This document shows, in pieces, positions 36,450 to 47,677 of a DNA stretch of 64,000 bases. The notes under the pieces were generated by a model. It searched no databases and was not told the DNA's origin. It saw only the letters and a list, made by a program, of their open reading frames with translations. The DNA comes from Sthenelais limicola (lineage: Eukaryota > Annelida > Polychaeta > Phyllodocida > Sigalionidae), in assembly GCA_942159475.1 (NCBI GenBank), contig OW804096.1, forward strand, positions 88,825,784 through 88,889,783, read 5' to 3'. A program made the position numbers and the translations under genes. How positions within the stretch are numbered: position 1 is the stretch's first letter; every line of letters starts with the position of its first letter.

Positions 36450-39400
36450 ATGGCGTACAGGCGATTCATGCAGCAACAAAATATCGACATATGCGTTAAT
36501 GTAAGCGAGTCAAAAGTTGAGGAAGTACTGAAAGAGTGCCAGAGGGAAATAGATACGAAAGAGCAACAAATCAACCGGCTCCAAAACGATTTGGAAGAGT
36601 TGAGAAGAGATGAAAGGTAAATGGAATTATAACTTTGTTTCGTGTGTGGATGGGGTTCGGGATATAGTGGGTAGAGGGTAGAGAATATGTTTGAGAATTG
36701 AAAGAAAAGAGAATGAAAGGAATGAGTTGGCAAATATTGTTGATGAGGTGAAAAGAGATGAAAGGTAAATGAAATCATAGGTTAGTTTCGGGAGATAGTT
36801 GGATTAATTTCACAAAGGGCAATCAGTCTGCCGCCCGGAGAGAGAGGCGTGGGAGAAAGATATTCAAGGACCATGCCGACGACCTCGGGAGGACACTGGT
36901 CACCGAAACAAGACACCTGGATTACGCCCAAAAGAACGGACCAAAAACATTAGCCAGACCACCCAATCTTTTCACGCCATCTTATCAGCGACTCGTGCTC
37001 TATACAAAAGAATATTAAATTTTGCATCATTTCAAATGGTGCTTTATTGTTGGATTAAAAAAATATGGCTTGGATAATTGTATTTGGATGTGGTTATCCG
37101 GTGGGGAAAAAAAGTTTGGAAGATGATATTGAGAAAGATAAAATGATTTTTTTTTCGTACATATGTAGTGACTGAGGGGTTGCCTAATGGACTGTCCGGA
37201 GGCCAGGGAGAAGAAGTTTAAAGTGGTGGGCAACGAGAAGTTGCAAAGCAAAAGCGAAGTGGGAAAGGAACAAATTTGTGGCATTTTGTGTGTATGATAT
37301 TAAGGGGATTATATTTTTTTATTTATTCATGACATTGTTTTGCTGGTTCAAATCATGTTGTCAGATGTATTGATTAGATCTTATCGTTTATAAGTATGAG
37401 GTCAAAAATAAAGTATTTATTAGTTATTCCGATGAAGAGTTTCGTACATTTGGCTTTGTCAGATTTGTCAGAGACGCAATAACAAATTCTCCGTGGAGTG
37501 GAGGATATTAAATGTGATAGGGTAGTTATATGGGTGGGTGCAATGTCTGCAAAGAACGTTTCGTTCTTTTATATAATAATAGGAAAGTAAGAGTCATGTG
37601 GAGGGTGACACTCTCGCCACATTTCACGAAGTGTGTGCTTGTTGTAGCAATTGGCCAAATGGCCAATGGGGAGAGAAAAGTCAGTTTGGCGCAAGAAATT
37701 TAATTTTGAGTATTTGGATTTAGCAAAAGTCATGAGTGGCCAAAAAAAAATATATGTAATAAAAGGATATGTGATTGGTTTGATCTGTTTTATTATTTAG
37801 GAGAAAAAAGATGTGACTGACATGGGCTAAAAAAAATTTTATCACAGGGATATGTATATAAAATATGTAATATATAAGTTGGAGTTGGGTGTAGATATTT
37901 TCAAGATGGTGAATGTAGTAAAGAGTTCATAATTTCGTTGATTTTGCGAATTAGATAATGGGGGGAATGATGCATATGAAATATACACAGTATAAAATGT
38001 TATTATAGGTGAAATGTTCAAAATTAGTAATAAGTCAGAAGTTGATTGAACTTTGTGCTTAAATATGTTTAGACTAAAATGTTTAGAGCAATAAGCTTGT
38101 ATTTGCCAGATAAAAAATTATTCTTCTAATTAAATAAGGGGCCGTGTCGATAAAAAGTTATTAAAGTGGGCTATGTAGGCATTTGTATTTGGAGTGGAGA
38201 TAAAGTCATTTTGCAGGGAAAAGTTATTGGGTATGGGAGGTCAAAAGTTAACAAAGGCACATTTTAGTTTAAAATTGAATGATCGAAATGGACAAAAATA
38301 ATGAGACAATAGGATGGAAATGGTGAAGAATGGGGTAGAAAGATATTTTGTGGGCACATCATATTAGGCAATAAGGTCATCTATGTACTACCCCAAAAAA
38401 AATATAGATAAATATAGACAAAGGGAAAAAAGATAAGTAAAAGAAAAATTATGAACGGTTAAAGGTGATAATGAATTTTAGTGGCTGAGCAATGTAAAGA
38501 TTTTATTAATAATGATGGGCTGTCACTAGCCATTCGCCACATCGCCAATGGCGAAACGAAAATCACTTTGGCGCAACAAATTTCAATTTGGAAATTTGGG
38601 TTTAGCCACAGTGGCGAAAACAATATATATCTAATAAAACAATATGTTTAATCATTTCATTGCTCTCATGTGGTTTCTGTCTTACGGCCAATACCATGTG
38701 ACTGATCGGGAGTCAAATGAAAAAGGACAAATATACATATAGAAAATATCTAATATCTAATTAATAGTTGGTTGTCGATCTTTTCACTGATGGTGAATGT
38801 AGCAAAAAGTTGTTAATTATATTAGTTGATTTTGGGAGCGCGGTGATGGTTTGTGGCGAAAAGAAAGTCAGTGTGGCGATAATCTTTTTTTGGAATTTCG
38901 CCACAGTGGCTAAAAGGAAAAAAATCTTAGCGCGAGCCCAGTTAATAATGTCATTATTGAATTTATGTTATAGAAAGTTGACAGGGTGGCTTAAAATGAA
39001 GAGAGGAGAAGAAGATGGGGAGGAGGCGGAAGAGGAAAAAAAGTAAGTTTGAAATGTATATTATTAATAAATTATAGATGGATTAAATAGGAAATGTTCA
39101 GATAGGAGATGTTCACTTAATGATTTATTGCAAAAATAAGTAAAATAAATATTTTAGTCAGTGTGGGATATGTTTGATAGAATAAAAGGTGATAGTAAAG
39201 GAGGGTAAATTATTTTTTGATTGTTATTATTTGTTCAATGTGAATGATTATGCTTATTGTTTATTTAAAGTGTATAGTGTAGTCATACGTGAGAGGGAGG
39301 GCAGAGGAGTAGCAGGTGGAGAAGTAAGTTTCAAATGTATATGTTTAATAAATAATAGATCAATTATGACATTATTTTATTGTTAATATTTGTTGAAATT

Positions 39401-39509
39401 ATGTGAATGAATTGTAGTTGATAAAGATTTTGTTATTGTTTATTTACAGTGTATATTTGGAGGAGGAGTAGAAGTCGTGGAGGAGGTGTTAAGAATTGTA
39501 AATGAGTGA
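36450..39509 (+). CDS. Candidate small coiled-coil acidic protein, 4 exons
   Basis: Exons 36450-36619 (MAYRRFMQQQ...), 38974-39042, 39278-39323 and 39450-39509 join in phase with GT/AG sites. The first exon ends GATGAAAG/GTAAAT. The product is about 114 residues: a strongly predicted coiled coil (KVEEVLKECQREIDTKEQQI...), a Glu-rich middle (KRGEEDGEEAEEEK), a Gly/Arg stretch and a hydrophobic acidic end (VEVVEEVLRIVNE). If exon 1 is unspliced it simply ends with TAA at 36620 after 56 residues. The last three exons fit one another well; the link from exon 1 spans 2.35 kb and is less certain. The exon 1 region resembles the inside of the inverted-repeat element at 6.7-9.9 kb. No family recognised. 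Confidence 0.45.
36818..37018 (+). CDS. Candidate terminal exon, basic peptide
   Basis: After an acceptor-like TTTCACAAAG a GC-richer block is open in all three frames for at least 45 codons. The most protein-like frame reads NQSAARRERRGRKIFKDHAD then LGRTLVTETRHLDYAQKN, ending LVLYTKEY, TAA at 37018. The phase does not fit the donor at 36619 in this frame, so its upstream exon is unknown. High local GC in a very AT-rich region is the main support. Confidence 0.3.
   Translation, partial: GNQSAARRERRGRKIFKDHADDLGRTLVTETRHLDYAQKNGPKTLARPPNLFTPSYQRLVLYTKEY
37187..37297 (+). CDS. Candidate short ORF, 36 residues
   Basis: MDCPEAREKKFKVVGNEKLQ followed by a Lys/Ser/Glu-rich segment, stop TGA. It is purine-rich and charged, unlike the flanking AT sequence, and may be a first exon (possible donor TTTTGT/GTGTAT). 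No family and no downstream exon recognised. Confidence 0.28.
   Translation: MDCPEAREKKFKVVGNEKLQSKSEVGKEQICGILCV
37640..38930. repeat. Diverged direct duplication, about 890-bp offset
   Basis: The stretch 37640-37990 recurs at about 38530-38850. Shared words are TGGCCAATGG/TCGCCAATGGCG, TTTGGCGCAA, TATGTAATAAAA/TATCTAATAAAA and GATGGTGAATGTAG. A third partial copy of the GGCGAA...TTCGCCACAGTGGC part lies at about 38850-38925. No coding signal. Confidence 0.6.
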
Positions 39510-41866
39510 ATAAAATGATTATTTAAAATTTATGGATGTCTATGTGATGTTTGTAGTGGTGTGGTATTAGTGAATAGTTTAATATAAGAAAAAAAATAAA
39601 AAGAATGGGACGAGTCAAACAAACAAAATTTTAATTTTAGAATTACAATTTGACAGAGACAGTGGAGAGGGAAAGGATTTTACAGAGATGGAAAAAAGGG
39701 CGATATTTTATGAATGGTTGATTTAATTTGATTGGAAATGCTGGAGTCAGCATAATATAAATATGAGAGAGGAAACAAATTAAATGGAGAGGTGGGCGTC
39801 GGTTGCACTAGAGAGGAAGCAAAATGTCTTAGGTTGTGGCGCCAGCATAGGGCGCCACACCGGATGCATGATGGGTTGAGATAAAGTAGAATTAAGTTGT
39901 TTGATGATAAGGTTGTAAGATATATGTACTATAGGATTTTAATTTGTATAGTTTGAAGGATGGGCAAAATTATTGTTATAATAATAATATGGAATGATAG
40001 TTTGCTCATTCATATTTTTCAATGGGATGGGGTTGAAGGTGCCACAAATTAGAATAATGTTTATCATAAAGAATAAAATAGTGGTGACTTTATTGATGCT
40101 AATTTTAAGAGTAAAATCAGATGGCATATGGTCTTATGGCATTATATGTCATATTTGTTTTGATATGACCGAAAATAATAAGTGTGAATAAATTGTGACA
40201 TAGGCTAGATGATATAAAATATAACGTATTTAAAATAGTTATTAGGTATATCAATTTTGAGGGAGTAGAATATATGAGCTAAGACATTTTAAAGGGTGAC
40301 GATTTATGTTAAGAATATTGATATGAGTAATGCAGAAAAGGTTGAGCAATTCACCCCCCCCCCCCCGCCCCCACGCCCGATTAAGAGGCCTTTGAAAATA
40401 TTCAAAATATAATTGATTGATGTATAGGCGTATGATTGGAAGTGTGTGGGGGTTGGGAGTGTGAGCATTTTTTTATCCGAATTAAAGTAAGAAGTTTATA
40501 TTATCATTTTGAAAAATATTTAACAAACCAAAATGGTTAAAATGGACAAGAGAGTAAATAAAACGCTCTGCCTTCTGGGGGAATATGGGGGCGCCACACA
40601 AGAGGCCTTAATGGGTGGGATAGTGTCGCGCAAGCGTGAGTCAAAAAGTTGGCATGTGTGAGAAAATAATTAAGGTGTGAGTGTTTGGTCTATCAAAATA
40701 TTTATGTTCATTTTTGTTGTCACACTATACGAATGGGTAAACTAAAGTAAAACGATGGTGTCTGTGGCGAGTAATGGAGTAAAGAATATATGAATGGGTA
40801 AGATAAGATAAATAAGAAGAAATAAATGGTAGTCTTATGCTGGCAGATATATAGGGAATAAAAGGAGTTTGAGTTAAATGTGGGATTGACAGTGACACGT
40901 GAGATTGACAGTGACGCGGGTGATGTAAAATTGAGAGTGAGAGTCAGGCGATAATAAGGGAATGAAGAAGGCGATATAAAGAACAGAATGGTAATAGAAT
41001 GTTAGGGCATTGGGGGGGGGGGTAAATAAAATGTAATAAGGTTGAATTGATGATTAATATAATGTATAAAGATAGTATTACGTATATATGGGTTAACAAT
41101 AGTAATTAGTTAGGTGAGTTAGTTTAGGTCAGTTGGAAAGATTGGTAGGAAAGGTGAGAGGAGTAGAGTAGAGCAAAAAGTGTAGGGGTAGAATGCTATA
41201 TGTATTTGTCAAAGGAGAGAAGTTTATGTAATAGTTCAACTTAGATTGAAATAATGACGAATATGTGAACTTACTGATTATGGTAGTGGTAGTGTATGTG
41301 GATGTGAAGATGTTGTAGAAAAGAGAACAATGTACTAAGAACACATGTGTTTTCGCCGTGCGAAGACACATAGCGGTTTAGTAGAATTGGGGATGCGTGC
41401 GCGTAGCATTACATCATAGGTTAAATAGGTCGGGTGCGAATGCGTGCGCGTCACGTCAGGATTAAATAGGTCGGCTTGACACAGTAAAGGTGCATATTTA
41501 GTCGGCAATATTTTAAATATGAATATGTAGAAAGGCGTTTTTATTTGAGAGTGGCAGGAGGCGGCGATATACATTGGAGAGAAGAGATGAATGATCAAAT
41601 TGATCGAATCATAAGTTAGGGCAATTGGAAAAGTATATCGACGATGAGAAAATTATATTCTAATTGTAATTTTATTTTCCTAACAAAAAAGTGCTGTCAC
41701 CTGTCGATATAAAGGCACATGTAAAATTTAGTTAACATATGCCCACGATATCGCCACCTAGTGATTAAGATGTGCATCGAAGTAGTCTATATCTAAGGAT
41801 GAAAGAAAGTCTTAAGCAGTGGGGTTGGCACTTGTCGATATGGGTTAAGACTGGCTTTTAGCATAA
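39510..41866. other. G-rich, C-poor gene-free arm
   Basis: The plus strand here has almost no C (for example 41101-41160 has one C against about twenty G). Two diverged copies of a GGCGCCACAC segment lie near 39857 and 40592. A homopolymer C run lies at about 40352-40364 and a G run near 41013. A 45-50 bp direct repeat (GCGTGCGCGT, then TTAAATAGGTCGG) lies at about 41395-41475. No exon could be supported. The bias stops just before the retrotransposon at 41.87 kb. Confidence 0.5.
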
Positions 41867-44294
41867 GGAAAGTCTAAGGTAAGACTTCCTTTTAGCGAAA
41901 GAAAAGACCGCGTTGGCCGGCTCAATAGTAAGAGGTTTTTAGCCTTGTTGGAAAAATACAATCTTATCCAGCATGTTGAAGTAGATACCCGAATCACAAT
42001 GAATAGTAGGAGCAGAATAGATTTTATAGCCTCCAATTGTAGATATGTGAAGAGATGTGGGACGATTTTGGAAAATATTAGCGATCACCTGCCAGTTTAC
42101 CTGATCATTAAGAAGGAAAGAGGGAGAGATTGTGTTATAGAAGGCGAAAATGACAGATTTATGGCACGCCCAACCAGTAATATGAGATATGATGACATAA
42201 AGTCTGGGCTGGAGGAATTAGATCAACAGTACTGGATTGAGGATGACATTGACATGATATGTGGGCAGTTTCTGGATAATCTTAATGTTGTTCAAGATAA
42301 ACTGTATCCTCTTGTAGAAGTAAAAGTTAGATCGAATGGAGATTTGTATGATAGGGGCTTGAAGCGATTGATAAGGAGGAAGAATAAGTTATTTAGGAAG
42401 GCAATAAAATCTAACACTCGGGAGGACTGGCAGGAAGCAAGAATAGTTAGAAACCAGGTAAAGAGCAAAATTGTGAAGGTTAGAAATGAGATTGTAAGTG
42501 ATATCTGCAGGCGCTATTCTAGGAATGATAAGAAATTTTGGGTGAAGATTTCAAGTCTATTCGGTATGAATAAGGGTAAGTGTGGTGGTAATGATCGTGT
42601 AGTTACAGTAGATAATGAATGTATTGAGGGTACGGATGCGGTGAACTATATAAACAAATACTTCTGTAGCATAAATCCTAGTTCGACGCCTGATAATATT
42701 GTAGATAGCAACAATGACTATCCCGAACTTCACTGGAAGGATGAAATAACGGTGAATGAGGTTGTAAAAATTGTAGATGAGATCGATGTAACAAAATCTT
42801 CGGGAATGTTGGGTTTGAATACCACTTTTGTGAAACATTCAACCTTAGCTTGCATCAACGGTTTTGTACATTTGCTGAATACGATCAGATTAAGAGGATA
42901 CTTCCCAAGATTGTGGAAAATCGCTATGTGCGCTGTTATTCTGAAAAAGAAAAACTCTAGACATATAGACGATTTAAGGGTTATTTCCATCAGCCCTATT
43001 TTTGGTAAGATTCTCGAGAAATTAGTTTCAAAACGAATAGAGGATCACTTGTGTAGGATAGATTATTTGTATTGTCACCAGTACGGTTTTAGGCCTGGTA
43101 AGGGTATAGATAATGCTATGAAATACTTTATGGATGTTGTATTTAAGAATAAGGATGAAGGAGATGATACTATCGCTGTCTATTTCGACTTGTCTAAAGC
43201 CTTCAATTCTATCAATATAAATATTCTATTAAAGAAACTAAGCATGATAGGAATAGCCGGTCAGTTGTTAGAGCTGTTGAGGACTTACTCTACTGACAGA
43301 GAACAGTTCGTAAAAAACAGAATTTGTTTCTACCATCTTGCCATTATTAGCTGGCGTGGCTCAAGGAAGTGTCCTTGGGCCATTATTGTTTGTCCTTTAC
43401 ATAAACGATGTATGTAGAATTGAATTCACTGGTAATATCATACTCTACGCTGACAATTGCGTACTGCTGCATACTATGAGAAATGACAACGATCTGCGCG
43501 AAATACAGAGTGATGTGTGCAAGTTTAATGATTGGGTGAAATTAAATGGATTGAATATAAACAATCAGAAGACCAAGATGCAAAATTTTATTGGTCGAAG
43601 GGGGAAAAGGAAAAATTTGATTATATATAATGAGGGTATTCCCATAGATTGTGTTGATGAATTTAAATACTTGGGATACTTATTAGATTATCACCTTAAC
43701 ATGAAACAGCACATAAACTCGGTATGTATCAAAGCTGGTATTTTAAAGAATAGGTTGAGGAGAGTAAGGCACTATATATCGAAAGATCTGGCCTGTCTAA
43801 TTTACAAGACTTACATTTTACCAATAATGGAGTTTGGTAGCATTACAATTGATTTAGCTTGTAGAGAACAATCTCGTAGGTTGCAACTAATACAGAACAG
43901 TTGTCTGAGGGTTGTATGTAATATACGGTTGAGAGAAAACCAGAGAATAACTACTGTGGACCTGCATAACCTATGTGGGGTAATGCCGCTATGTTATCGT
44001 AGATTGAGTCGTTGCCTATGTTTATTTTGGTCCGAAAAGAATCAGGTAGAAGGACAATTGATTCATGAGTATAATATGCGAGATCCGACCAGAGTACGAG
44101 TGAAACAATGGAAAAAAGAGAGTATCAGGAAGAGTGTGATAGGTAGGATAGAATCAATATGGAATGTAGTACCTGTAAGCACAAGGAGGATAGATGATAA
44201 ATCTGCCTTTTCTGTGAGTATCAAAAAACTATGCTTGGAATCCTTCAGAGCCACTGAAGGGGTATGGGCTATTCCCGATCCCATGGTCTTCTAG
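41867..44294 (+). pseudogene. Non-LTR retrotransposon endonuclease/reverse transcriptase, truncated and frameshifted
   Basis: The frame opens after a stop at 41864 with the C-terminal part of an AP-type endonuclease (RFLALLEKYNLIQHV, SRIDFIASN, SDHLPVYL). It continues into a reverse transcriptase: WKIAMCAVILKKK, QYGFRPGKG, motif A VYFDLSKAFNSI. Near 43330-43350 the frame shifts and resumes as GVAQGSVLGPLLFVLYIND and motif C YADN, then FKYLGYLLD and LQLIQNSCLRVV, stop at 44294. The order and motifs are those of Jockey/CR1-type elements. The usual YADD is YADN here, which should weaken catalysis. The missing N-terminal endonuclease and the upstream stop show 5' truncation, as is common for such elements. 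Confidence 0.93.
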
Positions 44295-44440
44295 GAATAT
44301 GTATATAGTTACATGATTTGGATATTAACTCTGCTCGTGCGAATACATTTGTTGGAATATCAGAATTATATAATGGATTGTGTAAAATATGTAGGAATGT
44401 CATGATTTGAACAACGCGCTCGTGTTTGTTTTTATGCGTC

Positions 44441-44655
44441 TACTGTAAACGTATTAATGTTTGCGCAGTATTTATTTTTGCTATTTTCGCGTACCCACCT
44501 TTGTGCGCGAAAATAAATCCTGCGCGAAAGCTATAATTATTGCATGAATAATGTGTGAGACTTCCTTGCTGCACGAATTTAAATCCCCGCGAAAAGGTGT
44601 CAATGTACTAAGTGCGCGAAAATGTATCTGCGCGAAAATAAATACGTTTACAGTA
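44441..44655. mobile_element. MITE, 215 bp, with TACTGTAAACGTATT termini
   Basis: The left end reads TACTGTAAACGTATTAATGT; the right end, reverse-complemented, reads TACTGTAAACGTATTTATTT. Inside, the word GCGCGAAAATAAAT recurs in both orientations. No coding content. It lies within the 3' region of the retrotransposon. Confidence 0.88.
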
Positions 44656-44882
44656 TGTATTTTATTGTATTTTATCTATCCATTTCCATTTTTGCTATAG
44701 ATAACATTTTGTGTGAATGACAACCCCACTATAAATTTAGCGAACCTTTTGTGAGAACAACATCCTCACTCTTAGTAATTATGTAATTATTGGTTAAATA
44801 AGAATCAGCAAACTCTGAGAAAAATGTAATCTTGTTGCACAATGTTTTTGTCTGAATAAAAATCTTTAAATACAATACTCAA

Positions 44883-47677
44883 AACAAACGCATGTGTTCA
44901 CCCATTAGCTCCTCCCCGTTTTGCTACTAATAAAAAAGGGGGCAACACTTCTGGTCTATACCCATCTCTACCATATATCCTATAGTGACACTAAAAGGAG
45001 GCTTTCGCCCATTACAACGAAATAGAAGATAATCCATGCAAATACAACAAAGGCAAGCCTCCTAATAAAAAAAGAAAAGAAAAGGGAACTGTAAGGTGAC
45101 TGTAATTTGTATTTGTACTGTAAATATACATTCATGTTTTTATTTGGGCAAAAAAAATGTAGAAAATCGATGAACAACGCTGTAACATCTAGCAGTAGAA
45201 TAGTCGAAAGTTATTAATGTTAAAGCCACCAGGTGGCCACACCTATCCTCATAGTCTAGTAGAGTAATGTCTGAACATGTCATAGAAGTAAAGGACCAAA
45301 GCTTTAATGTTAAGCTACACCAATGTACTATCAGGTATTTATTAGTCATTTGAAATGTACAATATGTTTGGAATTGTCGAATGAGACCTATAACAAAAAT
45401 GTGAAAATTCGTGCAATAAAATTTTAAAAAAAAGAAGAAAAGGTATCCACAGCTTTGTTCACAAAAATTTGTCAATTTCAAGGCCTCTAATGGCCAAGAC
45501 TAAGGGACTGCACACAAGTTAAGCCTCGCAGACCCTGAAATAGTCTTTTTCAATATTATTCGAGTTGAGTTGGAAAATATTTGTCAAAATAAGGGTCGTT
45601 TGGGGACGAAGTGATTTCTAAATATGCTCTAAAGACTCCAGTGATCCCCCAGAAGAGTGCGGTATTGACGATATTGGTACACAGGGAGCAATGTGATAGA
45701 GAACTTTTAAGTATGTTTATAAATGGAAATTAAAAGTATAGAAAAACGTTAATATATTTAGTAGAGACGACGATAGCTGGGGAGCGACACTAGTCCTTGA
45801 CAAGTGGGTATCGAAATCTTCTTAAGACTCATCGAGGTTAGACACGATGTAAACATATTATCCACTGCTGGGGACTGTTTATTAATGATACACAAAATAT
45901 GACAATTACAATCTTCACAAAATACCAACGTTCCCTCCTTTATTTTGCTGTAACTTTATTATTATATATTTTGAAGCACAAAGTGTTTATGATCAAAAAA
46001 TATTTCACTGCCTTAGCCGACTTCCATCCAGATTGATTAAATTGTGTTTTGTGAATTAAATGACAATTATGATCAAAAAGCTACATAGAAAATCGTCTAG
46101 GATTATTTTCAAACATCGTGATAACAAATAAAGGAAGTTATTCATGTTCAACTGAATTTAAAATACGCTAACTCTAGACATAATAGAGTTAACCTATGAG
46201 AAAACAACAGGCTAACAAATTCCTATGTATATCATGAAGTATATGCTTTACTACTAGAAACATGAAAAACAATTAATACAAAATGGAATACCTTTTAAGT
46301 GAAGGGTGGGACAGTCTATTTTTTATACAACTTTGTCCCATTATAGAATATGAATATCATACCCCGTAATATGATTTTTTCACGTTTCCTATATTTTCGC
46401 AGTCGTAAATAGTAGGTACTAATTTATCAAGTAATTTTGTTTTGTTCCAAATTCTAAAAGATAAAATATTTGATCAAGGTGAATATTCAGACACCAAATG
46501 GGTCATAACAGAAAATACAAGAACAAAAGGACTTCCTTGAGACATTGACCAAATTCTTATTTGACTGCATTAAACCCTTGTTCTTACAAAGTCATTACGG
46601 CCTAGCCAAGAGGCAGCACTATATTTGAAATAATGAACTAGACAAATTGACAATGAGAGCTACAAAGACGACAAGACTAAAGCACGATATTTACTATTGA
46701 AAGTGAAGGTACCAAAGACATTTCCAAGAAATATTCCCAATGAAGTTATTCCATGAAAATCTTTTTCAATGACATGCAAAAAAACTCGAACTGGTGTTCA
46801 TTTGAGCCCATTAATGAAGCCAATGTAGAAACATCTAAATCAGAATAATTTTCTTACATTGACAATCGTGGGGAATATATCGAAATGCTTTCCACATCTC
46901 ATTTAGTCTCCAAGATCAGAAGCTTTGACTTTCAATATCAAAATATATGCTTTAAAGGATTTTCTTTAATAAGTAAGTGGATAGGTTTTAAAATGGGTAA
47001 CCCAAATCAGGCTAAGCTCATAACCTACATCGTTTCTTTAGTTCTTTTCAATTTCAGTGGTTCAAAGTAACTACATTTATATTCATAATCTTGAGTATTA
47101 ACTATTTTAAGATGTTTTGGTCACAAAGATAAATATGAACAGGAGATATTTTCCCTGGAGTTACATTTACAAATTTCTAGGGAACTTCAGGATAGATAAC
47201 AAGATTCAACGAAGCCCGGACTCCTCCTAATACAATCTGAATTACATAATCCCATAACATCCGATTGTCATCCAATGAGTCATTTCTGGTGCATGCAAGA
47301 GGAATCAAAATAATCTATAGGTCATGAACAAAGCCTACATGCGGACAGGTGAGTCCAACTCAGCGGGTATACACATCATAATGTATGACCATGGCAATGT
47401 AAAGAAGCCATCATTATCGTTATGCAGTACATTGATGTATCAGTATAACACACGGAACCAGCAGATAAAAGTGTGATGCTTCTCAGATTGTGGATTAGGT
47501 TAGGATTGCAGGGCATGGGTCTGTGTGGATCAGGAATTATTACACTTAAGGAAATGATAATTATTATCGCATGAGTCCAGTTTAGCGAGGCATGTGTGAA
47601 TACCCACTCGTTGGGGCTCTAATGGCCTATATTATTCTGAGCCTGCACAGTCCCTTTAATAATTAGTCTAGGTTTAA
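44883..47677. other. Downstream region and possible 3' UTR of ubiquilin
   Basis: Base composition becomes balanced here, unlike the G-rich arm to the left. The part next to 47677 must contain the ubiquilin 3' untranslated region on the minus strand, but no polyadenylation site could be fixed. Short open frames on either strand have no recognisable features. Confidence 0.4.

Larger units (their letters stand above)
41867..44882 (+). mobile_element. 5'-truncated non-LTR retrotransposon copy
   Basis: The element includes the endonuclease/reverse transcriptase pseudogene and a 3' untranslated region. It probably ends near 44882, where TGAATAAAAATCTTTAAAT gives an AATAAA signal. A MITE at 44441-44655 is nested in the 3' region, so the MITE inserted later. 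Exact ends and target duplication were not resolved. Confidence 0.7.

Noticed and set aside
36350..36778. Minus-strand open frame of 142 codons
   Set aside because: It is antisense to a strongly coiled-coil, charged plus-strand exon and has a biased Phe/Ser/Leu/Tyr composition.
1..41800. Terminal inverted repeats of a giant element, sought between the left arm and 39-41.8 kb
   Set aside because: Only short word matches of similar composition were found (for example GCGCACG), none convincing; the left end may be outside the window.
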